This document shows, one piece after another, positions 26,440 to 34,948 of a DNA stretch of 64,000 bases. The number at the start of each line of letters is the position of its first letter. Within the stretch, counting starts at the first letter, position 1. The stretch is from RPQJ01 sp963754535 (GTDB lineage Bacteria; Pseudomonadota; Gammaproteobacteria; Steroidobacterales; Steroidobacteraceae), in contig CAVWGG010000040.1 in assembly GCA_963754535.1 (NCBI GenBank), positions 1 to 64,000 on the forward strand. Reading direction: 5' to 3'. A program made the position numbers and the translations under genes. Under the pieces are notes generated by a model that made no database searches, was not told the origin of the DNA, and saw only the letters and a list, made by a program, of their open reading frames with translations.

Positions 26440-26513
26440 GCGGCCAGGTCTTCGACCTGCGTGAGCAGGTAGAGGACGATTGCGGCGAGCATCACTGTGG
26501 CTGCGAATTCCAT
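26436..26513 (-). CDS. 25-residue single-helix membrane peptide
   Basis: MEFAATVMLAAIVLYLLTQVEDLAA in pieces: a short start, one membrane helix (ATVMLAAIVLYLL) and an acidic end. Two features make it credible despite its size: a strong GAGGAG Shine-Dalgarno seven bases before the ATG, and a stop that shares the CTAG palindrome with the convergent acyl-CoA dehydrogenase. No family was recognised. It may be a regulatory or stabilising micro-protein for a membrane partner. Confidence 0.5.
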   Translation of the reverse strand: MEFAATVMLAAIVLYLLTQVEDLAA

Positions 26514-26664
26514 GGCGGGTCTCCTCGGCGCGCCGACGTGGCGCTGTGTGACTGATGACCATGAGATGCCGCAGCTGCGCGCAGGGTTGCACACGGGCGG
26601 TCGATCGCGACGAAGCGTGCGCCTCGTACGATGATCCGAATGACAGCGGGCAGGGCGCGCCGTG

Positions 26665-27666
26665 CTAGCGCGCGACGTCGAGCACGAGCTTGCCGATGTG
26701 GACGCTCGATTCCATGACGCGATGGGCTTCCGCAGCCTGCTCGAGCGGAAAGACCTGGTGAATGACGGGGCCGGCGCGACCCGCATCCAGCGCAGGCCAG
26801 ACTCGCTCACGCAGGTCCTTCGCGATCGCGCCTTTTTGCGCTGAGGTCCGTGGGCGCATCGTCGACCCGGTGATGGTCAGGCGACGCCGCATGATGTCGA
26901 ACAGGTCGAGGCCTTCGACACGCGTGCCCGCCTGCGTGGCCACTTCCACCAGCCGGCCATCCATCGCCAGGCACCTGAGGTTGCGCTCGAAATAGGGCGC
27001 CCCGACGATGTCGATGACGACGTCGACACCGCGACCACCGGTCAGTTCGGCAATGCGCTCGGCGAAGTCTGCCGTCCGGTAATTGATTGCCGCGTCGGCG
27101 CCGAGGCGCACGCACGCGGCGCACTTCTCGTCGCTGCCGGCGGTGGCGTAGGCGCGTGCCCCGAACTCGCGCGCGAGCTGGATGGCCGTGACGCCGATGC
27201 CGCTGCTGCCGCCGTGGACGAGCACCGTTTCGCCGCGTGCGAGTCGCCCGTGGATGAACAGGTTGGCCCAGACGGTGAAGTACGTTTCGGGCAGCGCGGC
27301 GGCGCGAATGGCGTCGTAGTTCCTGGGCCATGGCAGGCATTGCGTGACCGGCGCGGCGCAGTACTCGGCGTAACCGCCGCCATTTGCAAGGGCGCAGACT
27401 CGTTCACCGATCGCGAAGCCGCGCGCTTCGCTGCCGAGCGCGACGACTTCGCCGGCCACCTCGAGACCGATGATGGGGCTCGCCCCGGGAGGCGCCGGAT
27501 ACAGCCCCTTGCGCTGCGCAACGTCGGGACGGTTCACTCCCGCGGCCTGCACCCGGATCAGCACTTCGTCGGGCCTGGGCTGCGGCACGGTCGTCGTGCT
27601 GATCGCCAGGACTTCAGGTCCGCCGGCGGCAGTCGCGGCAACGTAGCGCATGGTCTCGGGAATCAT
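26665..27666 (-). CDS. Zinc-less MDR family NAD(P)H:quinone oxidoreductase
   Basis: A 333-residue medium-chain reductase. It has the N-terminal GroES-like domain (AAGVNRPDVAQRKGLYPAPPGASPIIGLEVAGEV) and the NADPH motif VLVHGGSSGIGVTAIQLA. Zinc-binding cysteines are absent. The closest named members are the TP53I3/QorA-like quinone reductases. It reduces quinones or enone substrates with NADPH in the cytoplasm. It follows the esterase gene by 65 bases on the same strand. Confidence 0.92.
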   Translation of the reverse strand: MIPETMRYVAATAAGGPEVLAISTTTVPQPRPDEVLIRVQAAGVNRPDVAQRKGLYPAPPGASPIIGLEVAGEVVALGSEARGFAIGERVCALANGGGYAEYCAAPVTQCLPWPRNYDAIRAAALPETYFTVWANLFIHGRLARGETVLVHGGSSGIGVTAIQLAREFGARAYATAGSDEKCAACVRLGADAAINYRTADFAERIAELTGGRGVDVVIDIVGAPYFERNLRCLAMDGRLVEVATQAGTRVEGLDLFDIMRRRLTITGSTMRPRTSAQKGAIAKDLRERVWPALDAGRAGPVIHQVFPLEQAAEAHRVMESSVHIGKLVLDVAR

Positions 27667-27731
27667 GGTGTGTCCGTCGGTCAGGTGGTCGAGCGATCAG
27701 GTGTGACGCAAAGTTGAAGCAGGATACGTCG

Positions 27732-28895
27732 TCACCGCAGCCATTTCTCCAACTGCGAATAGACTTCGGGGCGGCCAAGCAGTTCGAGGTGCCCCATCTC
27801 GTACCCGATCCACTGCCGCTCCTTCGGCAGCGCCAGTGTCCGCGAGCGGTCGGCGTGCTGGCCGAGGGCGCTGTCGAGCGGAACGAGACCGTCACCGACC
27901 AGTCTTTCGGCGAGCAGGCTGCGGCGCTTGCCGAGCGTGGCCGCCAGCGCATAGCACTCCACGTCGTCCGGCAAGGGCACGAATTCCTGCTCGACGCGCG
28001 TGATGCTGCCGTAGCGCAGGTCCGTGATCCCCGCGCTGCGGGCCTTGCCCAGGCTCGTGAACGGGGCCACGTACGGGCTCAGACCCATGACGTAGTCGAG
28101 CAGGTTGCCGCCGCGTTCGAGCGGCGCGCCGTGATGGGGCGTGCCGAGCGAGAACAACTTGCGCAGCTGGCCCCGCCACGCATGCCCTGCTGCTGTGCCG
28201 TGGCGAATGCCGCTCCTGGCCACGAGTCCCCCCATGCTGTGACCGACGATCACAAGGTCTGTCACGGGGACTGGCCAGTGTGCGAGCAAGGTCTCGAGTG
28301 CCTCCGCGAGGCTGCGCCCATTGGCGTCGATCGAGCGACCGCTGTTGTAGCGGAGATGAATGATCGTGTGGCCCGCCGCCGCTGCGACCTCCGCGATCCG
28401 GTGGTGGCCGTCGCGGATCCAATGCTGTTCGTTCAGGCACAGGCCGTGAATTGCGAGCAGCACCTTGCCGGATGCGTCCTGCACGACGCGGCCGGGCTGC
28501 GCGGGATCCACGCTGTCGCCCTGGTGGAGGAAGCTCATCCCGAGCGCGAGTGGATTAGCCGTCCGCTCGAGGTGATCGCCGTAGATGCCATTGATCGCCG
28601 CGACCCACGCGTTCCTGCCCGTCGTGGATTCGCCTTCGGGCAGCAGGGCCGCCACGGGGGCGAGGCCGGCGTCGAGACCCTTGCCGATGACCCGCGTCGT
28701 GCCACGGATGCTGCGGTAGATGAGCCCGGTGAGTCCGCGTGTCGAATCAGCCCGCGACGCGCCGAGCGGCGGATGCACCAGCTGGATGGTGTGGTGCATC
28801 TTCTCCACGAGAGTGGTGATGCCGAGCGTGGCGTCGAACGCCAGCCGCGCGGCACCCCGCAGGTCGGAGACGTTCGTGCGCGTGATCGTGCTCAT
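27732..28895 (-). CDS. Alpha/beta-hydrolase, PGAP1-like esterase/lipase
   Basis: A 387-residue hydrolase with the nucleophile elbow LVIVGHSMGGLVAR (Ser in GHSMG), the oxyanion segment LLAIHGLCLNEQHW and SLGTPHHGAPLERGGNLLDY. A candidate acid is Asp in ERLVGDGLVPLDSA and the His is in MGHLELLG near the C-terminus. No signal peptide, so probably cytoplasmic or membrane-associated. The preceding HTH gene ends 14 bases before it, so regulator and enzyme are likely one transcript. Confidence 0.85.
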   Translation of the reverse strand: MSTITRTNVSDLRGAARLAFDATLGITTLVEKMHHTIQLVHPPLGASRADSTRGLTGLIYRSIRGTTRVIGKGLDAGLAPVAALLPEGESTTGRNAWVAAINGIYGDHLERTANPLALGMSFLHQGDSVDPAQPGRVVQDASGKVLLAIHGLCLNEQHWIRDGHHRIAEVAAAAGHTIIHLRYNSGRSIDANGRSLAEALETLLAHWPVPVTDLVIVGHSMGGLVARSGIRHGTAAGHAWRGQLRKLFSLGTPHHGAPLERGGNLLDYVMGLSPYVAPFTSLGKARSAGITDLRYGSITRVEQEFVPLPDDVECYALAATLGKRRSLLAERLVGDGLVPLDSALGQHADRSRTLALPKERQWIGYEMGHLELLGRPEVYSQLEKWLR

Positions 28896-28909
28896 GGGTG
28901 CGTCCTGGG

Positions 28910-29224
28910 TCAGTCGGTGAGTGCGCGGATGACCGCCACGGGATCGTTGCGAATGGCGCGCAGCAATGCGCGGGCCGGGCCGGTGGGGTCGCGTCGGCCC
29001 TGTTCCCAGTTGCGCAGCGTCGAGACTTCGATCGAGAGCAGCTCCGCGAACTTCGACTGGCTCAGGCCCGTCGTCGCACGGATGGCGCGCACGTCTATCG
29101 CGGCGGCGCCGCGCGGGCGCGCAACCCCGCCGACAGCGCGCGCCAGGCGTGTCAGCCGGCGGACGCGCTCCTGGCGCAATTCGCGCGCGGACTCCAGCAG
29201 CTTGATGAAGACGTCGTTGCTCAT
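28910..29224 (-). CDS. HTH regulator of the HigA/NadS antitoxin type
   Basis: A 104-residue protein whose C-terminal half is an Xre-type helix-turn-helix: VRAIRATTGLSQSKFAELLSIEVSTLRNWEQGRRDPTGPARALLRAIRNDP. This is the pattern of antitoxins such as HigA2 or NadS. No RelE/HigB toxin frame lies on either side: downstream is an esterase, upstream an arsenite exporter. It is therefore an orphan or a repurposed repressor. Two tandem inverted repeats just upstream look like its own operators. Confidence 0.82.
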   Translation of the reverse strand: MSNDVFIKLLESARELRQERVRRLTRLARAVGGVARPRGAAAIDVRAIRATTGLSQSKFAELLSIEVSTLRNWEQGRRDPTGPARALLRAIRNDPVAVIRALTD

Positions 29225-29237
29225 CGCGGCGACAAGC

Positions 29238-29270
29238 TACGTCATTGGCGTAGGTACGTCAATGACGTAC
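29238..29270 (-). promoter_or_regulatory. Tandem dyad operators of the HTH gene
   Basis: A perfect 17-base dyad GTACGTCA-A-TGACGTAC (29254-29270) and an imperfect copy TACGTCA-T-TGGCGTA (29238-29252) lie 14-46 bases upstream of the HTH start. On the minus strand a TTGACG -35 candidate sits inside the perfect dyad with TAGCTT 17 bases on. Binding there would block the promoter, the usual autoregulation of antitoxin-type repressors. Confidence 0.65.
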
Positions 29271-29324
29271 TATGCGCATGCCGCCAGCCGGCCGCGCCGG
29301 GAATCTCCGGCGAACCGGCGACGC

Positions 29325-30410
29325 TCAGGCTGCCGCGCGGCCTCGTTCGTACCAGCCCTTGCTGGAATTCACGATCTTCACGACCAGCAGCATCACCGGA
29401 ACCTCGATCAGCACGCCGACGACGGTGGCCAACGCGGCGCCCGACTCGAAGCCGAAGAGACTGATGGCCGCCGCCACGGCGAGCTCGAAGAAGTTCGACG
29501 CGCCGATCAGCGCCGAAGGGCAGGCGATGGAGTGCTTCTCGCCGAGCGCCCGGTTCAGCACGTAGGCAAGCGACGAGTTGAAGAACACCTGGATCAGGAT
29601 CGGCACTGCGAGCAGGGCGATCACCAGGGGCTGCTGCAGGATCGCCTTGCCCTGGAACGCAAAGAGCAGCACCAGCGTCACCAGTAGTGCCATCACCGAC
29701 CATGGGCCGATCCTTGCCATGGCCGCGTCGAATGTCGATTGCCCCCGGCGCAGCAGCAAGCGTCGCCAGAGCTGCGCCAGGATCACCGGGATGACGATGT
29801 AGAGGACCACGGACGTGATCAGCGTGTCCCACGGGACCGTGATCGCCGCGATGCCGAGCAGCAGGCCGACGATCGGGGCGAAGGCGACGACCATGATCGA
29901 GTCGTTGAGCGCGACCTGCGTCAGCGTGAACATGGGATCGCCGTTCGAGAGCCTGCTCCACACGAACACCATGGCGGTGCAGGGGGCCGCGGCGAGCAGG
30001 ATGAGTCCCGCGATGTAACTGTCGATCTGGTCCGCCGGCAGCCAGGGTGCAAACAGGTGGCGGATGAAGATCCACGCCAGCAACGCCATGGAGAAGGGCT
30101 TGACGAGCCAGTTGACGAACAGCGTCACGCCAATGCCGCGAACATGCTCGCGCACTTCGCTGAGCGCGCCGAAGTCCACCTTGACCAGCATCGGGATGAT
30201 CATCACCCAGATCAGTACGCCGACGGGCAAGTTGACCCTGGCCACCTCCATGCTCCCGATGGCCTGGAAGAGGCCGGGGAAGTAGTGACCCGCCGCCGTG
30301 CCGACGACGATGCAGGCGAAGACCCAGACCGTCAGGTACCGCTCGAAGGCGTTCATCGGCGCGTTCGCCTCGTGCCGTGCCGGTGACTGGACGTCGCTTT
30401 CCGCAGGCAT
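29325..30410 (-). CDS. acr3: ACR3 family arsenite efflux permease
   Basis: A 361-residue inner-membrane protein with about ten helices and the ACR3 signature AAAPCTAMVFVWSRLSNGDP, whose cysteine is needed for arsenite export, plus LNDSIMVVAFAPIVGLLLG and IGASNFFELAVAAAISLFG. It pumps As(III) out of the cell. Last gene of arsR-arsC-acr3. ATG 30410 has AGGA ten bases upstream, following the arsC stop at 30421. Confidence 0.95.
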   Translation of the reverse strand: MPAESDVQSPARHEANAPMNAFERYLTVWVFACIVVGTAAGHYFPGLFQAIGSMEVARVNLPVGVLIWVMIIPMLVKVDFGALSEVREHVRGIGVTLFVNWLVKPFSMALLAWIFIRHLFAPWLPADQIDSYIAGLILLAAAPCTAMVFVWSRLSNGDPMFTLTQVALNDSIMVVAFAPIVGLLLGIAAITVPWDTLITSVVLYIVIPVILAQLWRRLLLRRGQSTFDAAMARIGPWSVMALLVTLVLLFAFQGKAILQQPLVIALLAVPILIQVFFNSSLAYVLNRALGEKHSIACPSALIGASNFFELAVAAAISLFGFESGAALATVVGVLIEVPVMLLVVKIVNSSKGWYERGRAAA

Positions 30411-30420
30411 GTTCAAGTCC

Positions 30421-30900
30421 TCAGTGGACCCGCTCGCCGATCCGATCCATTTCCTGCTTCAGGCGCGCACGATCCTGCTGCAGGTCGTGCAACGGCAGCG
30501 CGAGGAAAGCCTCGATGCGCCGGCGCAGCGTCCCGTAGGCCGCCATGAACGCTGCGTCGATTTCCGCGTCGGTGCCCGTCGCATGAGCCGGGTCTTCGAC
30601 ACCCCAGTGCGTGCGCAGCACCGGGCCCAGGTACGCCGGGCAGGTCTCGCCAGCTGCGTTCGAGCACACAGTGATGACGATGTCGGGAGTCACGGGAAGA
30701 TCGTCCCACGACTTGCTGTGGTAGCCGTCGGCAGCAATGCCCTCGCGATTCAGCAGGGCGAGCGAGCGTGGGTGCACCTTGCCCGTGGGCTGGCTGCCGG
30801 CACTCATCGCGTGCCACCCCGCCGGGGCGAGGTGGTTGAAGGTCGCTTCACCCAGGATCGAGCGGCAGGAGTTGCCGGTGCAAAGGAAGAGTACGTTCAT
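30421..30900 (-). CDS. arsC: Arsenate reductase, low-molecular-weight phosphatase type
   Basis: A 159-residue cytoplasmic enzyme with the P-loop LFLCTGNSCRS (nucleophile Cys) and a later cysteine in VITVCSNAAGETCPAYLG, the relay pair of thioredoxin-linked ArsC. It reduces As(V) to As(III) for export by ACR3. ATG 30900 overlaps the arsR stop by four bases; the second gene of the operon. Confidence 0.95.
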   Translation of the reverse strand: MNVLFLCTGNSCRSILGEATFNHLAPAGWHAMSAGSQPTGKVHPRSLALLNREGIAADGYHSKSWDDLPVTPDIVITVCSNAAGETCPAYLGPVLRTHWGVEDPAHATGTDAEIDAAFMAAYGTLRRRIEAFLALPLHDLQQDRARLKQEMDRIGERVH

Positions 30901-31244
30901 CCGGATTTCCTTTTGCGACGGCTGGCGAACGGTGTCGCGCACTCCGGCGCGCACGCGACCGCGAGACTGCAGCAGTTGTCGGTCAGGTAACCCACGAGCG
31001 CACGCATGCGCTCGAAGTTGGGGCTGTAGTAAATGAAACGGCCGTCCTTGCGCGCTGCCACGAGGCCCGCCACGGCCAGTTCCTTGAGATGGAAGGACAG
31101 CGTGGGTCCGGGGATCGCGAGCCGCTCGCTGATCTCGCCGGCCGAGTAGCCGTCCGGCCCCCGCTGCACCAGCAGGCGGTAGACCGCAAGCCTGGATTCC
31201 TGGGCGAGGGCCGCGAGCGCGGTGACGGTGTCTCGTTCGTTCAT
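30897..31244 (-). CDS. arsR: ArsR/SmtB family arsenite-responsive repressor
   Basis: A 115-residue winged-helix regulator: ALAQESRLAVYRLLVQRG, then SERLAIPGPTLSFHLKELAVAGLVAARKDGRFIYYSPN. A C-terminal cysteine cluster (NCCSLAVACAPEC) could bind As(III), a placement seen in some ArsR subgroups and unlike the central site of E. coli ArsR. First gene of the operon, divergent from modA. AT-rich DNA at 31248-31275, just upstream of the start, is the likely promoter and operator. Confidence 0.94.
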   Translation of the reverse strand: MNERDTVTALAALAQESRLAVYRLLVQRGPDGYSAGEISERLAIPGPTLSFHLKELAVAGLVAARKDGRFIYYSPNFERMRALVGYLTDNCCSLAVACAPECATPFASRRKRKSG

Positions 31245-31435
31245 GTTTCCAAATATATCGAAATGATGTCTATCCGATCAAGCCCCGTGCATCCGCCGTT
31301 GCATGGGTACGATCACGACCCGGTGCACCGTGGTTCGCTCGCCGGGCCTTGCCCGCGTGTCATGCATGCGCAAGTGACGACGTTTGCTGCCCGCGTGGCG
31401 ATGTATGACACTACGCCGCGATTGCAGGAGTACCG

Positions 31436-32203
31436 ATGTCCCGGTTGGCGCGCATTGCCGTGGCAATGCTGTGTTTGTTTCCATGCGCCGCCTCCTTCGC
31501 CGAGGAACCGGTTCGCGTGTTTGCGGCTGCCAGCCTCACCAACGTGCTGACCGAGATCGCATCGCAATGGCAGTCGCGCGGCCACCGTGCGCCACGGCTG
31601 GCCTTCGGCGGCACGGCGACGCTGGCGCGACAGCTCGCGGCCGGAGCGCCGGCGGATATTTTTGCCGCGGCCGATGGTCGCTGGATGGACGTGCTCGAAC
31701 AGCAGGGGAAGCTCCAAACGGGAACGCGCATCGACTTGCTCGGCAATGAACTCGTCCTGATCGCGCCCAGGGGTCGTACGTTCCAGGTCGAACTGCGGCC
31801 CGGCTTTCCCTTCGCTCGCGCATTCGTGGGCAAGCTGTGCATCGGTGAGCCGGACGTCGTGCCGGCGGGAACCTATGCGAAGCAGGCGCTGGAATCGCTC
31901 AAATGGTGGGACTCGCTGCAGGGCCGGATCGTCGGTACGGACGATGTCCGCGCAGCCCTGACGTTCGTCGAGCGCGGCGAATGTGCCGCGGGCATTGTTT
32001 ACGCGACGGATGCCGTCGTCAGCGACAAGGTCGTGTTGATCGCACGCTTCCCTCCGCGAAGCCATGCCTCCATCGTCTACCCGGTCGCGTTGCTCAGGAA
32101 TGCAGCACCACAGGCGCAGGACTTTCTTGAGTACCTCGGCAGCAAGGCGGCCGCCGCAACCTTTCGCCGCCATGGTTTCGTGCCGCTGAGCGCGAGTCAC
32201 TGA
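31436..32203 (+). CDS. modA: Molybdate ABC transporter substrate-binding protein
   Basis: A 255-residue periplasmic protein with a signal peptide (to ASFAEE) and the ModA opening VRVFAAASLTNVLTEIASQW, then FGGTATLARQLAAGAPADIFAAAD, both oxyanion-binding segments. It captures molybdate or tungstate. A CAGGAG Shine-Dalgarno precedes ATG 31436. First of three adjoining modABC genes. Confidence 0.94.
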   Translation: MSRLARIAVAMLCLFPCAASFAEEPVRVFAAASLTNVLTEIASQWQSRGHRAPRLAFGGTATLARQLAAGAPADIFAAADGRWMDVLEQQGKLQTGTRIDLLGNELVLIAPRGRTFQVELRPGFPFARAFVGKLCIGEPDVVPAGTYAKQALESLKWWDSLQGRIVGTDDVRAALTFVERGECAAGIVYATDAVVSDKVVLIARFPPRSHASIVYPVALLRNAAPQAQDFLEYLGSKAAAATFRRHGFVPLSASH

Positions 32204-32208
32204 ACGCC

Positions 32209-32919
32209 ATGTTGTCGCCCGCCGAATTGGAAGCGCTCAGCCTGTCGGCTCGCGTGGCGCTGTGGGCCACGCTGCTGTGCCTGCCTTGCGGCATCCTGGT
32301 CGGCTGGCTGCTCGCCCGCCGCGAGTTCCGCGGCAAGTTCCTGGTCGAAGCGCTGGTGCAGTTGCCGATGGTGCTGCCGCCCGTCGTGCCGGGCTTCGCG
32401 CTGCTCCTGCTGCTCGGCACGCAGGGGCCGATCGGCCGCTGGTTGTACGAGTCGTTCGGCATCACGCTGGCTTTCACCTGGAAAGGCGCGGTCATCGCGT
32501 CGGCGGTCATGGCGTTCCCGTTGCTGGTGCAGCCTGTCCGCGTTGCATTCCGGCTGATCGACTCGCGGCTCGAACAGGCGGCGACGACACTCGGTGCGAC
32601 GCCGTGGAATGCTTTTCTCACGGTCGCGTTGCCCCTCGCCCTGCCGGGAGTGCTCGCGGGTTCCGTGCTGTGTTTCTCGCGCAGTCTCGGTGAATTCGGC
32701 GCGACCATGGCTTTCGTCGGCAACATCCCGGGCGAGACACGGACGCTGCCACTCGCCATCTACAGTTTCATGAACGTGCCGGACGGCGAGGATGCCGCCC
32801 TGCGGCTGGCAGGACTCTCCATCGCGCTCGCACTGTTCGCGCTGGCCGCAAGCCACTGGCTGACGCGCCGTGCCGAACGGCAACTCGGTTACCTCGACCA
32901 CCGCGTGCCGCGTGCTTGA
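32209..32919 (+). CDS. modB: Molybdate ABC transporter permease
   Basis: A 236-residue inner-membrane permease with about five helices. The coupling-loop region is QAATTLGATPWNAFLTVALPLALPGVLAGSVLCFSRSLGEFGATMAFVGN, the EAA-type motif of ModB. Starts five bases after modA and overlaps modC. Confidence 0.95.
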   Translation: MLSPAELEALSLSARVALWATLLCLPCGILVGWLLARREFRGKFLVEALVQLPMVLPPVVPGFALLLLLGTQGPIGRWLYESFGITLAFTWKGAVIASAVMAFPLLVQPVRVAFRLIDSRLEQAATTLGATPWNAFLTVALPLALPGVLAGSVLCFSRSLGEFGATMAFVGNIPGETRTLPLAIYSFMNVPDGEDAALRLAGLSIALALFALAASHWLTRRAERQLGYLDHRVPRA

Positions 32920-33550
32920 GTTCGACATCGAGTTCGAGCGCGGCGGTTTCCTGCTGCAGGCGGCTGCCCGCATCGAAGCGGGCGCGACCGGAATCTGCGG
33001 ACCGTCGGGCTGCGGCAAGAGCACGTTGCTGGCGCTGCTCGCCGGCCTGCTGCCGCCGCGCTCTGGAACGCTGTCGTTTCGTGGCCAGACGCTCGTCGAC
33101 GTCGCAGCGAAACAATACGTGCCGGCCTGGCAACGGCACTTCGCGCTCGTGTTCCAGGATGGGCAACTGTTTCCTCACCTCACGGTGGAGGACAACCTGC
33201 TGTACGGGTACCGTCGTCGCGCGGCGGGTGAGCGGCGCTTCGAGCTGCAGCAGGTGCTCGACCTGCTCGAGATCGGTCCGCTGGTTGCGCGACGACCTGC
33301 GCAGCTCTCAGGTGGCGAGCGACAACGCGTCGCACTTGGGCGCGCATTGCTCTATTCGCCGCGATTGTTGCTGCTGGACGAGCCGTTGGCCTCGCTCGAC
33401 GAGCGGCTGAAGCAGCAGATCCTGCCGTTCCTGCGGCGCGTCAAGGAAGAGACGCACCTGCCGATGCTCTACGTGTCGCACGCGCGCGCCGAGGTCGAAT
33501 ACCTCGCTGATCGCACGCTGTGGATGGAGGCTGGGCGCTTGCTGGCGTGA
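32912..33550 (+). CDS. modC: Molybdate ABC transporter ATPase, short form
   Basis: A 212-residue ATPase with Walker A GPSGCGKST, Q-loop VFQDGQLFPHLTV, signature LSGGERQRVALGRAL, Walker B LLLLDEPLASLD and the switch His in YVSHARAEVEYL. It ends right after the nucleotide-binding domain, so it lacks the C-terminal Mop/TOBE domain that makes E. coli ModC about 350 residues. The GTG at 32912 overlaps modB by eight bases; upstream starts in modB would add non-family residues. Confidence 0.92.
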   Translation: MLEFDIEFERGGFLLQAAARIEAGATGICGPSGCGKSTLLALLAGLLPPRSGTLSFRGQTLVDVAAKQYVPAWQRHFALVFQDGQLFPHLTVEDNLLYGYRRRAAGERRFELQQVLDLLEIGPLVARRPAQLSGGERQRVALGRALLYSPRLLLLDEPLASLDERLKQQILPFLRRVKEETHLPMLYVSHARAEVEYLADRTLWMEAGRLLA

Positions 33551-33559
33551 GCGCACCCG

Positions 33560-33588
33560 GGTTCCGCAGGATGGGTGCCTGCGGAACC
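33560..33588. terminator. Hairpin between convergent modC and GFA genes
   Basis: GGTTCCGCAG (33560-33569) pairs perfectly with CTGCGGAACC (33579-33588) in the 51-base gap between two converging genes. There is no T-tract, but the place and the 10-base stem suit a bidirectional transcription end. Confidence 0.5.
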
Positions 33589-33601
33589 GTTGCCGTTGGG
33601 G

Positions 33602-34027
33602 TTACTCGGCGAGCATGTCGCCCGAGCCGCCGAACTCCTTCGGAAAGTCCTTGAACTTCGGCAGGCCGTCTTTCACGGCCATGACTTTCTCGCCGTAGTG
33701 CACGTGCAGCGTGGGCTTGTAGCTGAGACCGACCACCGAGCCGGCGGGAATGTCGATCATGCCCATGCCCGGGTGATCGACGAGGACCGCGGCGCCGCAG
33801 CTCTTGCAGAACTGGCGGTGGCTGTTCTCCGTCTTCTTGTACAGGCCGAGGTTGTCGGCGCCCTTGGTGATCTTCACGCTCGTCGCAGGCCAGAGCGCAG
33901 CCGCGTGCAGCGGCGCGCTCAACCAGCCGCGGCACGAGCTGCAGTGACAGATGGCTTGCACGGCCGGATCGCCCGTGACTTCGAGCTGGACCGCGCCACA
34001 CATGCAACCGGCTTTGTAATTCGTCAT
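33602..34027 (-). CDS. GFA/CENP-V family zinc-binding protein
   Basis: A 141-residue protein with the GFA zinc ligands: GCMCGAV near the N-terminus, ICHCSSCRG at about 30, and FCKSCGAAV near 77. The family binds zinc and has been named after glutathione-dependent formaldehyde activation, though most members have no proven substrate. It ends at a hairpin facing modC. The DDAH-like gene upstream is 67 bases away on the same strand. Confidence 0.9.
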   Translation of the reverse strand: MTNYKAGCMCGAVQLEVTGDPAVQAICHCSSCRGWLSAPLHAAALWPATSVKITKGADNLGLYKKTENSHRQFCKSCGAAVLVDHPGMGMIDIPAGSVVGLSYKPTLHVHYGEKVMAVKDGLPKFKDFPKEFGGSGDMLAE

Positions 34028-34094
34028 CGGTAATCCCTGCCCAGTGATATGCGACCGGGGTCGCGACCGCGGAAGAATAGTCTGTCTTGCAGGC

Positions 34095-34862
34095 TCAGGG
34101 AATCTCGACCAGCAGGCTGCAGCAGGTCACGCCGGCTTCGGCCTTGGCCAGTTCCACCTGCGGCACGGTCACGACCGTCAGTCCCGCGGACTCGAGCCTC
34201 GCGCGGGTACGGTCATGCTGCAGCGGATGGATCACGGCACCGCCCAGCGCCAGGGCGTTCGCAGCATGCGGTTCCGCAGGGTCGACGGCGAGCGCCCGAT
34301 AACCGGTGAATGCGTCTGCATCGACCCAGGCCGGATTCAGGAGCATCAGGTCGTCGGCGATGCGTGTCACCGCCGACTTGAGGTGCAGGCAGCCGGCGAA
34401 AGGCACCGCAATCACCGCATAGCCGTACGGCGCGAGCTGATCGGCCAGCTGCTGGATCGCGTCGCGTGACGTGCGCGTCGAGAGCCCGATGTAAATCCTG
34501 CGGCCGGCGACCAGCACGTCGCCGCCATCGAGGGTTGCGGGCGCGCGAACGTGCACCAGGGGTCGATGTGCCGCGAGCGTGGCTTCGACTGAGGAAGTTT
34601 CGGGCTGCCGCGAACGCGCGCCCGGCCGGGTGATGACCGCCACTTCATCCAGCACGACGGCCGCATCTTCGACGAAAACACCATCGGGCAGGTGCGGTGC
34701 CGGCGGCAACCGCCGCACGCTCGCACCGAGGCGCTCGAGAATGCTTTCGTACACTTCGTGTTCGGCCTGGGCAACTGCAGCGTCGAGGGGCTCGCGCTCG
34801 AGGTGCGTCAGCTCGCAATCGGCAAGTGCCGGGCTCACCTCGCGGGTGTAGGCAATCAGCAT
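34095..34862 (-). CDS. Dimethylarginine dimethylaminohydrolase-like amidinotransferase
   Basis: A 255-residue enzyme of the guanidine-modifying fold. It has LPDGVFVEDAAVVLDEVAVITRPG, the substrate-binding FVED segment of DDAH, ATLDGGDVLVAGRRIYIGLSTRTS, a His in GCLHLKSAVT and a candidate nucleophile Cys in GVTCCSLLVEIP. DDAH cleaves methylarginines to citrulline and methylamines. ATG 34862 gives the expected LIAYTREVSPAL start. Confidence 0.87.
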   Translation of the reverse strand: MLIAYTREVSPALADCELTHLEREPLDAAVAQAEHEVYESILERLGASVRRLPPAPHLPDGVFVEDAAVVLDEVAVITRPGARSRQPETSSVEATLAAHRPLVHVRAPATLDGGDVLVAGRRIYIGLSTRTSRDAIQQLADQLAPYGYAVIAVPFAGCLHLKSAVTRIADDLMLLNPAWVDADAFTGYRALAVDPAEPHAANALALGGAVIHPLQHDRTRARLESAGLTVVTVPQVELAKAEAGVTCCSLLVEIP

Positions 34863-34948
34863 CGCTCTGGTCCAGCCCGGTAACCGGTACCAGCCCAGAT
34901 TATCAAGAAACGACGAGTTGCAGGCTATTGGGCGTAGCCGGCGGGCGC

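Noticed and set aside
28910..29324. A toxin gene paired with the HTH antitoxin-like gene
   Set aside because: No RelE/HigB-like frame exists on either strand here; only short arginine-rich frames are present.
27714..29687. A 657-codon plus-strand frame opposite the esterase and HTH genes
   Set aside because: It has no recognisable domain and crosses the HTH operators; the minus-strand genes have catalytic and DNA-binding motifs.
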